Below, piece by piece: positions 1 to 7,691 of a DNA stretch of 64,000 bases; the first letter of the stretch is position 1, and each line of letters begins with the position of its first letter. A program made the translations under genes and the position numbers. Origin of the DNA: DTU024 sp964518875 (GTDB taxonomy: Bacteria > Bacillota > Clostridia > Christensenellales > Aristaeellaceae). The notes under the pieces were generated by a model. It saw only the letters and a list, made by a program, of their open reading frames with translations, was not told the origin of the DNA and made no database searches. The DNA lies in contig CAZFHI010000003.1 in NCBI GenBank assembly GCA_964518875.1, positions 75,782-139,781 of the forward strand, read 5' to 3'.

Positions 1-37
1 AATCGTTTAAAAATAGCAATAAAGCAAAAACCGTTTT

Positions 38-57
38 TTATAGAAATATTTCTATAA
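38..57. repeat. 20-bp perfect palindrome
   Basis: A perfect AT-rich palindrome is centred on AAATATTT in an otherwise gene-free, very AT-rich stretch at the window edge (1-154). It could be an operator or part of the end of a gene outside the window. No promoter partner can be assigned. Confidence 0.4.
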
Positions 58-154
58 TAAAAACACAGCTTAAAAGTCATGATTTTTAATTTTATATCTT
101 TTGCGCAACAGCTATAAAATTGTTTTATTTAAAAATAATTATTATATGTCTATT

Positions 155-188
155 AAAAAGACCGCAAGCCTTAGCTTGCGGTCTTTTT
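155..188. terminator. Bidirectional intrinsic terminator after rpsR
   Basis: The inverted repeat GACCGCAAGC / GCTTGCGGTC has a 4-nt loop, flanked by A5 on the left and T5 on the right. It therefore works as a rho-independent terminator in both directions. On the minus strand it ends the rpsF-ssb-rpsR operon. Confidence 0.85.
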
Positions 189-206
189 AATAGTATGCTT
201 AATATA

Positions 207-464
207 TTAGTCTGCTGAATATGGCAGCAGTGCGATAGCTCTTGCGCGTTTTATCGCCAGCGCCAGCTGACGCTGATGCTTTGCGCATGTGCCGGACATG
301 CGGCGCGGCGCAATTTTGCCGCGCTCTGTAATATATCTCCTAAGGCGGTTCACGTCTTTATAGTCTATATATTCAATCTTGCCGGCGCAAAAGTCGCACA
401 CTCTGCTGCGGCGCGGGCGTCTTCCTCTCGGACGCTGCCTGCGCTCCTGGCGTGCTTCTGACAT
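207..464 (-). CDS. rpsR: 30S ribosomal protein S18
   Basis: This 85-residue protein is the small-subunit protein that pairs with S6 in the central domain of 16S rRNA. The basic N-terminal tail (about 1-20) and the S18 core with its R-x-Y-I-T-E-R-G-K-I motif are visible. It is the cysteine-containing (C+) version: C23 and C26 form a CxxC and C60 is a further candidate zinc ligand. The ATG follows AAGGAGG at good spacing. It is last in the conserved rpsF-ssb-rpsR operon and is followed by a strong terminator. Confidence 0.97.
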   Translation of the reverse strand: MSEARQERRQRPRGRRPRRSRVCDFCAGKIEYIDYKDVNRLRRYITERGKIAPRRMSGTCAKHQRQLALAIKRARAIALLPYSAD

Positions 465-489
465 TATGCTTCCTCCTTAATTGCCTTTG

Positions 490-903
490 TTAAAACGGCA
501 GGTCGTCGTCATCGACCTGTACAAAGCCGGTATTGCCCTGCTGAGCTGGAATCTCTTCAGAAACGGCGTCCGGCTGCGCATTCTTTGGCGTTAAAAACTC
601 AACTTCGTCTGCATTTACTTCGAGGCTGTAGCGGGTTTGGCCGTCGTTGCCTGTGAACGTCTGCAGCGTCAGAGTGCCTACTACGCCAACTTTTCTGCCC
701 TTAGCCAAATAGCGGTTGCAGTTTTCTCCAAGCTGTCTCCATGCAGAAACCCTAAAAAAATCCGCTTCCGGCTGTCCAGCTTCCGCTCCGCCGTACCGGC
801 GTCTGTTGACAGCAACCGTAAAGCTGCACACGCTTACGCCGTTTGGCGTAGTCCGCAGCTCCGGATCCCGCGTTAAATTGCCTATAATAAATATCTTGTT
901 CAC
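490..903 (-). CDS. ssb: Single-stranded DNA-binding protein
   Basis: This 137-residue protein binds ssDNA during replication, recombination and repair. The OB fold covers about residues 1-105, starting with the typical MNKIFIIGNLTRDPELR. A short linker leads to the acidic tail ending DDDDLPF, which docks partner proteins such as PriA and RecO. The start is GTG, preceded by AAGGAG. Its place between rpsF and rpsR is the standard Bacillota arrangement and marks it as the main replicative SSB. The linker is short compared with many SSBs. Confidence 0.97.
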   Translation of the reverse strand: MNKIFIIGNLTRDPELRTTPNGVSVCSFTVAVNRRRYGGAEAGQPEADFFRVSAWRQLGENCNRYLAKGRKVGVVGTLTLQTFTGNDGQTRYSLEVNADEVEFLTPKNAQPDAVSEEIPAQQGNTGFVQVDDDDLPF

Positions 904-917
904 GCGCTGTCTCCTTA

Positions 918-1349
918 TTATTCGTTGTCTTCTTCAGAATTTTTGTTTTCTTCCGGGGTTTTTTCCTGCTCACTGTTTTCCTTCGGCTGTTCTTCAGCTT
1001 TTTTGGGAGCAGATTCTTTGTAATACGGTCTTGGCTGAACAACTTTGGGTTTTATTTTGCTTACTTTTTCTTCTACGCGTACTGTAAGATATCTTAAAAT
1101 CTGGTCAGATATAGCTAAGTTGCGCTCTATCTCCCTTGGCACTTCAGGAGAGGCGCTGTAGTTTAACAGTACATAGTAGCCTTCAGTCTTATAGTTGATT
1201 TCATAAGCCAGACGGCGTTTTCCCCATTCATCTACTTTTTCCACAGTACCGCCGTTTTGCTCAATAAGCTCGTTAAAGCGTGTTATAAGCTGCTTGCGCG
1301 CTTCTTCTTCAACATCGGTATCTATAATGTAGATAAGTTCGTACTTCAT
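918..1349 (-). CDS. rpsF: 30S ribosomal protein S6 with charged C-terminal extension
   Basis: This 143-residue protein is ribosomal protein S6, partner of S18. Residues 1-95 form the S6 ferredoxin-like fold (MKYELIYIIDTDVEE start, then a WGKRRLAYEI motif). Residues about 100-143 are a Glu/Lys/Asn-rich, probably disordered extension; S6 tails vary in length among bacteria. The ATG sits behind a perfect AAGGAGGTG ribosome binding site. It is the first gene of rpsF-ssb-rpsR, with its own promoter and a leader hairpin. Confidence 0.97.
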   Translation of the reverse strand: MKYELIYIIDTDVEEEARKQLITRFNELIEQNGGTVEKVDEWGKRRLAYEINYKTEGYYVLLNYSASPEVPREIERNLAISDQILRYLTVRVEEKVSKIKPKVVQPRPYYKESAPKKAEEQPKENSEQEKTPEENKNSEEDNE

Positions 1350-1374
1350 TCTTTCACCTCCTTACGGACATTAG

Positions 1375-1392
1375 GCGCCGATCATTCGGCGC
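1375..1392 (-). promoter_or_regulatory. GC-rich hairpin in the rpsF leader
   Basis: The rpsF 5' UTR carries a perfect 7-bp stem (GCGCCGA / TCGGCGC) with a 4-nt loop, about 25 nt before the start codon. Many bacteria autoregulate this operon by binding of the S6:S18 complex to a leader hairpin with a CCG element. The hairpin is seen; its role as that binding site is an inference. Confidence 0.5.
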
Positions 1393-1411
1393 AAGGATGT
1401 GCCAATTAAGT

Positions 1412-1440
1412 ATGTTACAATATTTCGTTTAAAATTGCAA
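1412..1440 (-). promoter_or_regulatory. Promoter of the rpsF operon
   Basis: On the minus strand TTGCAA and TAACAT are separated by 17 bp, a good sigma-A-type promoter. It would start the transcript just upstream of the leader hairpin. Confidence 0.6.
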
Positions 1441-1518
1441 GCATTCAGGCGCTGATTTCATGTTTTTTTATCAGCGTTTAATATTAAGACGTGTTTGCTA
1501 TTCACAGCTTAGCTTAAA

Positions 1519-2958
1519 TTAAACCCATAATTCATGCGAAAGCTCCGGCTCGTCCTTAAACTGCTCTAATATTGGCTCCGCAGTTTCTTTAATGAACCAT
1601 TCCACCTGTTCTTTCGCGCAGCCCGTATATTTTTCCGCGCTTAAAAATTCATCCTGTCTTTTCTTTAAAAAGGCAAAGTCATCGTCTTCAAAAATCCTTT
1701 GAAGCAAATCATTCTGAAGGCCTTCTTCCTTTATCCTTCTGCCGGCTTCCATGCTGTAACGCCTGAGCTTTTCATGCAGTGTCTGCCTGTCCCCTCCGCG
1801 TTTAACAGCTTCCATAAGCATATTTTCTATGCTCATAAAGGGAAGCTCCTGCTCAAGATGCTTTTTTATTTGATTTGGGTACACAACAAGCCCCGAAACA
1901 ATATTGTCAAATATTATAAGCAGCCCGTCCGACGCTAAAAAACTTTCCGCAATGGCAACTCGCCTGTTGGCGCTGTCGTCCAACGTTCGTTCAAGCCATT
2001 GTTCAGAAGCTGTAAAAGAAGCGTTTTGAGCGTTTACTGCAATAAAGCGCGAAAGCGCCGCCATGCGCTCAGAGCGCATAGGATTTCTTTTGTAAGGCAT
2101 GGCGGAAGAGCCTATCTGGCTTTCTTCAAAGGGTTCCTCTATTTCTTTCATATGCTGCAAAAGCCTTATGTCGTTGCTGAACTTATGCGCCGTCTGCGCG
2201 ATCTGCGAAAGCACGTTCAGTACTGCGGAATCCTGCTTTCTTGAGTATGTTTGTCCGGATACAGGCACAGCGCGCTCAAAACCCATTAGCCTTGCGCACA
2301 TGTCGTCAAGAGCACGCGCCTTTTTAATGTCTCCATCGAAAAGATCGACAAATGACGCCTGCGTGCCCGTTGCGCCCTTGCAGCCAAGCGGCAGCAGGCT
2401 GTCCTTAACGCGCCTGCAATCTGTTAAGTCATACAGCACGTCCTGCAGCCAAAGGCACGCCCTCTTGCCAACAGTTGTCGGCTGCGCGGGCTGAAAATGC
2501 GTAAAGCCTAGCGAAGGCAGCGCCTTGTATTTATCAGCAAATTTAACAAGCTTTTTTGCTATGGATACTTCCCGCGCTATAAGTATTGAAAGCGCGTCGC
2601 GCATAATTATAACGTCCGCGTTGTCGCCCACATAGCAGCTTGTAGCCCCTAAATGTATTATAGGCCTCGCTTTTGGGCTGACATCGCCGAACGCGTGTAC
2701 GGAAGCCATTACATCGTGCCTGAGTTTTTTTTCATACGACGCTATGGCGGAAAAATCTATGTTGTCCTTTTGCTCTTCCATTTGGGCTATCTGCTCGTCG
2801 GTTATATTAAGCCCAAGCTCTTTTTCGCATTTTGCTAAAATAATCCAAAGTCTGCGAAATAAGCGCTGCTTATTGGCGTTAGAAAACAAGCGCTGCATTT
2901 CTTCGCTCGCATATCTTGTTGAAAACGGAGAAATATATCTGTTTTCGTCCTCGCTCAC
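1519..2958 (-). CDS. purB: Adenylosuccinate lyase
   Basis: This 479-residue protein catalyses two fumarate-releasing steps of purine synthesis (SAICAR to AICAR and adenylosuccinate to AMP) in the cytosol. The fumarase/aspartase-superfamily signature GSSAMPYKRNP lies near residue 285, and THFQPAQPTTVGKR near residue 155 carries an active-site histidine. The start is GTG and overlaps the end of pyk by four bases, so translation is probably coupled. Length is normal for the longer PurB subgroup. Confidence 0.95.
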   Translation of the reverse strand: MSEDENRYISPFSTRYASEEMQRLFSNANKQRLFRRLWIILAKCEKELGLNITDEQIAQMEEQKDNIDFSAIASYEKKLRHDVMASVHAFGDVSPKARPIIHLGATSCYVGDNADVIIMRDALSILIAREVSIAKKLVKFADKYKALPSLGFTHFQPAQPTTVGKRACLWLQDVLYDLTDCRRVKDSLLPLGCKGATGTQASFVDLFDGDIKKARALDDMCARLMGFERAVPVSGQTYSRKQDSAVLNVLSQIAQTAHKFSNDIRLLQHMKEIEEPFEESQIGSSAMPYKRNPMRSERMAALSRFIAVNAQNASFTASEQWLERTLDDSANRRVAIAESFLASDGLLIIFDNIVSGLVVYPNQIKKHLEQELPFMSIENMLMEAVKRGGDRQTLHEKLRRYSMEAGRRIKEEGLQNDLLQRIFEDDDFAFLKKRQDEFLSAEKYTGCAKEQVEWFIKETAEPILEQFKDEPELSHELWV

Positions 2959-4379
2959 GGAACAACTACCACCTTTATAAGGTTAGTGGTGCCGGCTTTA
3001 GCAAGCGGCAGACCGGCTGTTAAAACCACCTTATCGCCAGATTGTACATACCCTGCCTTGCGCGCGGCGCTTACAGCCTGCTGGAACAATATATCAGGTA
3101 TTCTTTCCTCGCCGAGCATAAGCGGTTCAACGCCCCAGGATATTGTAAGCTGGCGCTGCGTTTCAGCGTTAGGAGTGCATGCGACTATAGGTATATCGGG
3201 CCTGAAACGGCTTATCATACGCGCGGTAGAGCCTGAATACGTAACGGTTATAATGGCCTTTGCGTTTAAGTTGTACGCTATAAGGCATGTGGCATGCGAT
3301 ATGGCGTCCGCAATGTTGTCGCTCGTGCCAAACTGAGAATAGTTTTCATAGAAGCGCTTCATATAGTCTATGTCTTCTTCTGCGCGCATGGCTATGCGCG
3401 CCATTGTGCGCACCGCTTCAACAGGATATTTCCCGCTTGCCGTTTCGCCTGAAAGCATTGTAACGCTCGTGCCGTCGTATATGGCATTTGCAACGTCTGT
3501 GGCTTCCGCCCTTGTGGGGCGCGGGTTCCGCACCATGCTTTCAAGCATTTGCGTAGCGGTTACCACCTGTTTCCCCGCCATTTTCGCTTCTTTAATAATA
3601 TATTTCTGTATTACCGGGACGTCCTCAAGAGGAATCTCAACGCCCATATCGCCGCGCGCTATCATAACGGCGTCGCAGTGTTCTATAATTTCGTGTATGT
3701 TTTCCACGCCGTCAGGGTTTTCTATCTTAGCCATTATATTTACATGTTCGCCGCCGTTTTCGTCTAAGAGCTTCCTGAGCTCTATAAGGTCGTCCGCGGA
3801 CCTTACAAACGACGCGGCTATATAATCAAAGCCCGTTCGTATGCCAAAAAGTATGTCGTCCCTGTCCTGTTCGCTTATGTAAGGCATTGATATATGCGTT
3901 CCCGGAAGGTTTATTCCCTTGCGGTTGCTTAATTCTCCTCCCGCAACGACAACGCAGCGCACATCTGTATCCGTTTTGCTTTCTATTTTAAGTTCTATAA
4001 GGCCGTCGTCAATAAGTATCCTGCTCTTGTCGCCCAAATCGTGCGGCATATCGGGATAGCTTACAGACACTATGCTTTCGTTCCCCTCAACTTCACGCGT
4101 AGTCAACGTAAAAGGGTCGCCCGGTTTAAGAAATACCTTGCCGTTTTTAAAGTCGCGTATTCTGATTTCCGGCCCCTTGGTGTCCAGCATGGCGCCAATA
4201 GGCATATCTAACTCGCTCCTTACCGCAAGCAATTCTTTAAACATGGCGAGGTGAGATTCATGTGTTCCGTGTGAAAAATTAAAGCGCGCCATGTTCATAC
4301 CAGCTAAAGCAAGTTCCTTTATTACTTCCCTCGTATTAGAAGCAGGGCCTAAAGTACAAATTATTTTAGTTTTTCGCAT
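2955..4379 (-). CDS. pyk: Pyruvate kinase
   Basis: This 474-residue cytosolic enzyme transfers phosphate from PEP to ADP, the last ATP-yielding step of glycolysis. NFSHGTHE lies near residue 34, AKIENPDGV near 218 and the MIARGDMGVEIP active-site segment near 240. It ends after the standard C-terminal domain and lacks the PEP-utiliser extension seen in Bacillus-type pyruvate kinases. The ATG follows GAAGGGAG. It lies between the VOC gene and purB on the same strand. Confidence 0.96.
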   Translation of the reverse strand: MRKTKIICTLGPASNTREVIKELALAGMNMARFNFSHGTHESHLAMFKELLAVRSELDMPIGAMLDTKGPEIRIRDFKNGKVFLKPGDPFTLTTREVEGNESIVSVSYPDMPHDLGDKSRILIDDGLIELKIESKTDTDVRCVVVAGGELSNRKGINLPGTHISMPYISEQDRDDILFGIRTGFDYIAASFVRSADDLIELRKLLDENGGEHVNIMAKIENPDGVENIHEIIEHCDAVMIARGDMGVEIPLEDVPVIQKYIIKEAKMAGKQVVTATQMLESMVRNPRPTRAEATDVANAIYDGTSVTMLSGETASGKYPVEAVRTMARIAMRAEEDIDYMKRFYENYSQFGTSDNIADAISHATCLIAYNLNAKAIITVTYSGSTARMISRFRPDIPIVACTPNAETQRQLTISWGVEPLMLGEERIPDILFQQAVSAARKAGYVQSGDKVVLTAGLPLAKAGTTNLIKVVVVP

Positions 4380-4394
4380 ATCTTACTCCCTTCG

Positions 4395-4763
4395 TTATTT
4401 GGCAGGCACCACTTCTACCCAGTATCCGTCCGGATCTTCTATAAAATAGATGCCCATATTAGTATTTTCAAAACAAATTACGCCGGCTTCCTTGTGTTTT
4501 TTATAAGCCGATTCAAAATCTTCCGTAGAAAAAGCTATATGAAATTCCTTCTCACCAAGGTCGTAGGGCTCTTCCCGGTCTTTAAGCCAGGTAAGCTCAA
4601 GCTGGCATAGGTTTTTTTCATCCGCCATAAAGACTATTATAAAGCTCCCGTCTTCTGCGTTTATACGCCTTACTTCGTTTAAGCCAAGCATATCATGGTA
4701 AAACTCAATTGATTTTTTTAAGTCCAATACATTAAAGTTCGTGTGGATTAGTTGAAATTTCAT
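4395..4763 (-). CDS. VOC-family protein, glyoxalase I-like
   Basis: This 122-residue single-domain protein belongs to the vicinal oxygen chelate superfamily. H7, the Glu in CQLEL, the His in FHIAF and E117 in YWVEVV occupy the four metal-ligand positions of glyoxalase I, so lactoylglutathione lyase-type activity is plausible but the substrate is not proven. The ATG used here follows AGGAGG; an in-frame start 18 codons earlier has no such site. It precedes pyk, consistent with methylglyoxal clearance beside glycolysis. Confidence 0.85.
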   Translation of the reverse strand: MKFQLIHTNFNVLDLKKSIEFYHDMLGLNEVRRINAEDGSFIIVFMADEKNLCQLELTWLKDREEPYDLGEKEFHIAFSTEDFESAYKKHKEAGVICFENTNMGIYFIEDPDGYWVEVVPAK

Positions 4764-4788
4764 AAAGCACCTCCTGTTAACATAAACT

Positions 4789-4797
4789 ATTATAACA
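4789..4797 (-). promoter_or_regulatory. Extended -10 promoter of the VOC-pyk-purB operon
   Basis: The minus strand reads TGTTATAAT, a perfect extended -10 element, about 25 bp before the VOC start codon. The -35 region (4812-4817) is poor, as is usual for extended -10 promoters. Confidence 0.55.
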
Positions 4798-5001
4798 TAC
4801 TCGGCCCATAACAGCACGCATTGATTATTAAACGATTTATAATATTATTGTTTTTGTACGCTTAATTTATATATAGCTAAAAGTATATCGCTGTGTTTGA
4901 TATTAGTCCGCAAGTTTAATACGCCCGCTGATAATCTTATTTTAGGGCATTGATTCTTTATAAATCCGCTTGATTAAACTAAAGACCATTTTAATTCTGC
5001 T
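4798..5001. other. AT-rich divergent intergenic DNA
   Basis: This roughly 200-bp left part of the divergent region between the VOC gene and the sulfatase island is AT-rich. No convincing gene, RNA or hairpin was seen in it. Confidence 0.5.
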
Positions 5002-5044
5002 AAAAACATACAACTAAAATATAACGGCGAAAAAACATACAACT
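5002..5044 (+). repeat. Two exact 14-bp direct repeats, candidate operators
   Basis: AAAAACATACAACT occurs at 5002-5015 and again at 5031-5044, a 29-bp period (almost three helix turns). A related ATATACAAC lies inside the promoter just downstream. The spacing and position suggest half-sites for a regulator, most simply the GntR/LacI-type protein encoded two genes downstream. That assignment is inference. Confidence 0.55.
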
Positions 5045-5069
5045 TTTTTAAAAAAACTTAAAACGTGTC

Positions 5070-5099
5070 TTGACATATACAACATTAAGTATGTAAGAT
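5070..5099 (+). promoter_or_regulatory. Promoter of the sulfatase operon with overlapping inverted repeat
   Basis: TTGACA is followed after 18 bp by TAAGAT. The spacer contains ACATA (5073-5077) and its inverse TATGT (5090-5094) around another TACAAC motif, so a repressor could occlude the promoter. Confidence 0.6.
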
Positions 5100-5121
5100 T
5101 CAGTTAACAAAAAATATTTTC

Positions 5122-5140
5122 CCCGAACGCAAAATTCGGG
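5122..5140 (+). other. Small leader hairpin
   Basis: CCCGAA / TTCGGG forms a 6-bp stem with a 7-nt loop immediately before the ribosome binding site AAGGAGG (5144-5150). It may stabilise the mRNA 5' end; there is no T-run, so it is not a terminator. Confidence 0.4.
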
Positions 5141-5157
5141 AGCAAGGAGGAATTCAT

Positions 5158-5214
5158 ATGAAAAAGATTTTTGCTGCGCTGTTGGCACTTACAGCAGGCG
5201 CTGTTAAAGGCTGA
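5158..5214 (+). pseudogene. Truncated signal-peptide reading frame, remnant of an exported protein
   Basis: An ATG seven bases after a perfect AAGGAGG opens an 18-codon frame reading MKKIFAALLALTAGAVKG and then TGA. The Lys-Lys start and the Phe/Ala/Leu core are those of a Sec signal peptide; lipoproteins such as ABC-transporter sugar-binding proteins often begin this way. No cleavage or lipobox region follows. It has the best promoter and ribosome binding site of the island but no protein body, so it is probably the 5' stub of a deleted gene. A regulatory leader peptide is the alternative. The sulfatase starts 11 bases later in another frame. Confidence 0.55.
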
Positions 5215-5225
5215 TGAGGTGAGTT

Positions 5226-6584
5226 ATGAAACCAAACATTATTTTTTATTTTACAGACCAGCAAAGGGCGGACACCTGCGGCGTTTACGGTCAGAAGCTT
5301 AACATAACGCCCGCGCTTGATGAAATGGCGAAAGACGGCGTAACGTTTGAAAACGCTTTTTCGCCCCAACCCGTATGCGGACCGTGCAGGGCCTTGTTTC
5401 AGACTGGCAAGTACCCTACTGAAACGGGCTGCTTCAGGAACAACAAAATGCTGCCGCAAAACGTTAAAACCATAGCCCAATACTTTGAAGAAGCAGGCTA
5501 TGAAACAGCGTATATAGGCAAGTGGCACCTTGCGAGCGAAGGAGAGCTTGAAGGCAAGCCAAAGATAGACCACGCCACAACCGCTATACCTCTTAATTTT
5601 AGAGGAGGATACACAGGGTTCTGGAGAGCAAGCGATGTGCTGGAATTCACTTCCCACGGTTATGATGGGTTTGTGTTTGATGAATTTAACAAAAAAATAG
5701 ATTTTAAGGGCTACAGGGCGGACTGCATAACGGATTTCGGGCTGGAGTTTTTAGAAAAGCGCGATAAAAACAAGCCGTTCTTTATGACAATTTCACATAT
5801 AGAGCCGCACCATCAAAACGACAGAGGGCATTATGAAGGCCCGGCAGGCTCAAAAGAACGTTTTAAAAATTTTGAGCTCCCCCGTGATTTAGCCACGCTA
5901 AAAGGCGACGCAGCGCAGGAATACCCGGATTATTTAGGCGCATGCGCGTCCTTGGACTATAACTTAGGCAGGCTTATAAAAAGCCTTAAAGAAAAAGGAT
6001 TATACAATAACACCGTTATAATATACAGCTCTGACCATGGCTCTCATTTTAGAACAAGAAATAATGATAAGCACAAGAACGGCTACGATGATTATAAGCG
6101 TTCCTGCCACGACGCTTCCATACATGTGCCTCTTGTTATACGCGGAGGAACATTTTCAGGCGGCGGAAGAATAAAGGAAATAGTAAGTACCGCAAGCCTG
6201 CCTAAAACTATGCTGGCAATTGCAGGAATAGATACGGGCAGCAGCATGACAGGAGAAAATCTGGCTGATGTTGTTAATAACAAAAACCCTGAAAGGCTTA
6301 ATGAAGCCTTTGTGCAAATATCCGAAAGCCGTGTTGGCAGGTGCATAAGAACAGACAAATACACCTATTCTGTTTTCGCACCGAACATTAACGGCGGCGC
6401 ACAGGCCTATTCTGATATATACGAAGACGACTTTCTGTATGATCTTAAGAAAGACCCTTATCAGCTTAACAACCTTATACATTCAAAAGAATACGATAAT
6501 ATAAAGCGTCAGCTTAGAAGCAGGCTTCTGTACTGGATACAGAAAGAAGAAGGGAGAAACCCTGAAATTTCAGATGCAGAATAG
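5226..6584 (+). CDS. Type I (Cys-type) sulfatase
   Basis: This 452-residue hydrolase of the arylsulfatase/alkaline phosphatase superfamily removes sulfate esters, probably from sulfated glycans. C51-G-P-C-R55 matches CxPxR, the site where cysteine is converted to formylglycine. D11-Q12 supplies metal ligands, and GKWH (about 99-102) and SDHG (about 264-267) are further active-site motifs. No signal peptide or membrane segment is present, so it should act in the cytoplasm on imported sugars. It needs the maturase encoded two genes downstream. The start follows GAGGTGAG. Confidence 0.92.
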   Translation: MKPNIIFYFTDQQRADTCGVYGQKLNITPALDEMAKDGVTFENAFSPQPVCGPCRALFQTGKYPTETGCFRNNKMLPQNVKTIAQYFEEAGYETAYIGKWHLASEGELEGKPKIDHATTAIPLNFRGGYTGFWRASDVLEFTSHGYDGFVFDEFNKKIDFKGYRADCITDFGLEFLEKRDKNKPFFMTISHIEPHHQNDRGHYEGPAGSKERFKNFELPRDLATLKGDAAQEYPDYLGACASLDYNLGRLIKSLKEKGLYNNTVIIYSSDHGSHFRTRNNDKHKNGYDDYKRSCHDASIHVPLVIRGGTFSGGGRIKEIVSTASLPKTMLAIAGIDTGSSMTGENLADVVNNKNPERLNEAFVQISESRVGRCIRTDKYTYSVFAPNINGGAQAYSDIYEDDFLYDLKKDPYQLNNLIHSKEYDNIKRQLRSRLLYWIQKEEGRNPEISDAE

Positions 6585-7674
6585 AGTTCACTACAAGTAC
6601 GACAAGGTATACGATTATCTTTTGCATTGGATAAAGGAACAAAGCTTCTCTAATTTAACAAAGATACCTTCTGAAAATATGCTGTGCCAGAAGTTTGGCG
6701 TAAGCCGTTATACTGTAAGAAAGGCTACAGACAGGCTTAAAAAAGAAGGTTATATTAAAAGTGTCCGCGGAAGCGGCGCTTTTGTTAACAAAGCTTCCGT
6801 AATATCAGATGAGCTTTTAAGCGCGTCAGATTCCCGCAAGGTCGCCGTCGTAATGCAGGGTCAGGACAGAAATGCAAATTCCAGTTTGCTGCGCGGCCTT
6901 AAAAGCGTTTTTTCCGGTGAAGATATAGGCTTGCAGGTTTTCTTTACCGATAATCTTTTCTTAAACGAGAGGAAATGCCTTGAATATATACAGAGCCAGC
7001 CTTTTTGCGGAATAATAGTAGACGGTGTTAAGGCTAACCTTATAAATCCTAACAGGGACTGCTATGATCGCATAGCCGAAAAGAAAATTCCCGTCGTCTT
7101 TTACAACAATTATTATCACCATCTCCCATACCCCAGGGTTATAATAAACGATAAGCTTGCGGCGGACAGCCTTATGAACTTGCTTATAAAAAACGGGCAT
7201 AGAAACATAGCCGGCATATTTGTGTTCGATAATTACCAGAGCATAGAAAAGTATAACGGTTATATAAGCGCAATACTAAAAAGCGGCATACCTTTTCATG
7301 ATGATTTTGTTAAATGGAGCATATCTTCTGAGGCGCACAGGCCTAAATTTATAAACGAAATCGTCAGGTTTTTAAAAAGCGTCCCTCAGTGTAGCGCAAT
7401 AGTGTGCTGCAACTATATGCTGCTTAATTACGTTGTAAGCGCCGTCAATAAATTATCAAAAAAAATTCCAAAGGATTATTCTGTAGTTTGCTTTGATTAT
7501 TCCGCTCAGGATTATAAACAAAGCGGCATCAGCTGCTCCGTACACCCCGGCTTTAAAATAGGCGTTGAAGCGGCAAAAGAAATGCTGCGCTGCATAAAGT
7601 TTGGCGTTTCAAATAATTACACAAAGATGATAGACCCTGAAATATATTATGGGAATTCTGTATCTAAAATATAA
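6574..7674 (+). CDS. GntR-family regulator with LacI-type sugar-binding domain
   Basis: This 366-residue protein is a candidate local repressor of the sulfatase operon. Residues 1-75 form a GntR winged helix (IPSENMLCQKFGVSRYTVRKA, then GYIKSVRGSGAFV). The rest resembles the periplasmic-binding-protein-like effector domain of LacI/GalR and AraR, which binds a sugar ligand. Its start lies inside the last codons of the sulfatase gene (11-bp overlap), implying co-transcription. The repeated ACATACAAC motifs at the operon promoter are the obvious candidate targets. Confidence 0.88.
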   Translation: MQNRVHYKYDKVYDYLLHWIKEQSFSNLTKIPSENMLCQKFGVSRYTVRKATDRLKKEGYIKSVRGSGAFVNKASVISDELLSASDSRKVAVVMQGQDRNANSSLLRGLKSVFSGEDIGLQVFFTDNLFLNERKCLEYIQSQPFCGIIVDGVKANLINPNRDCYDRIAEKKIPVVFYNNYYHHLPYPRVIINDKLAADSLMNLLIKNGHRNIAGIFVFDNYQSIEKYNGYISAILKSGIPFHDDFVKWSISSEAHRPKFINEIVRFLKSVPQCSAIVCCNYMLLNYVVSAVNKLSKKIPKDYSVVCFDYSAQDYKQSGISCSVHPGFKIGVEAAKEMLRCIKFGVSNNYTKMIDPEIYYGNSVSKI

Positions 7675-7691
7675 AATTGCAGGTGGCTTAT

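Noticed and set aside
1450..1485. CGCTGAT / ATCAGCG inverted repeat as the purB terminator
   Set aside because: The loop is long and the minus-strand 3' side is GC-rich without a T tract, so it was not called.
5154..5657. A 167-codon minus-strand frame over the sulfatase start
   Set aside because: It is a shadow of the sulfatase coding strand, lacks a ribosome binding site and matches no family.
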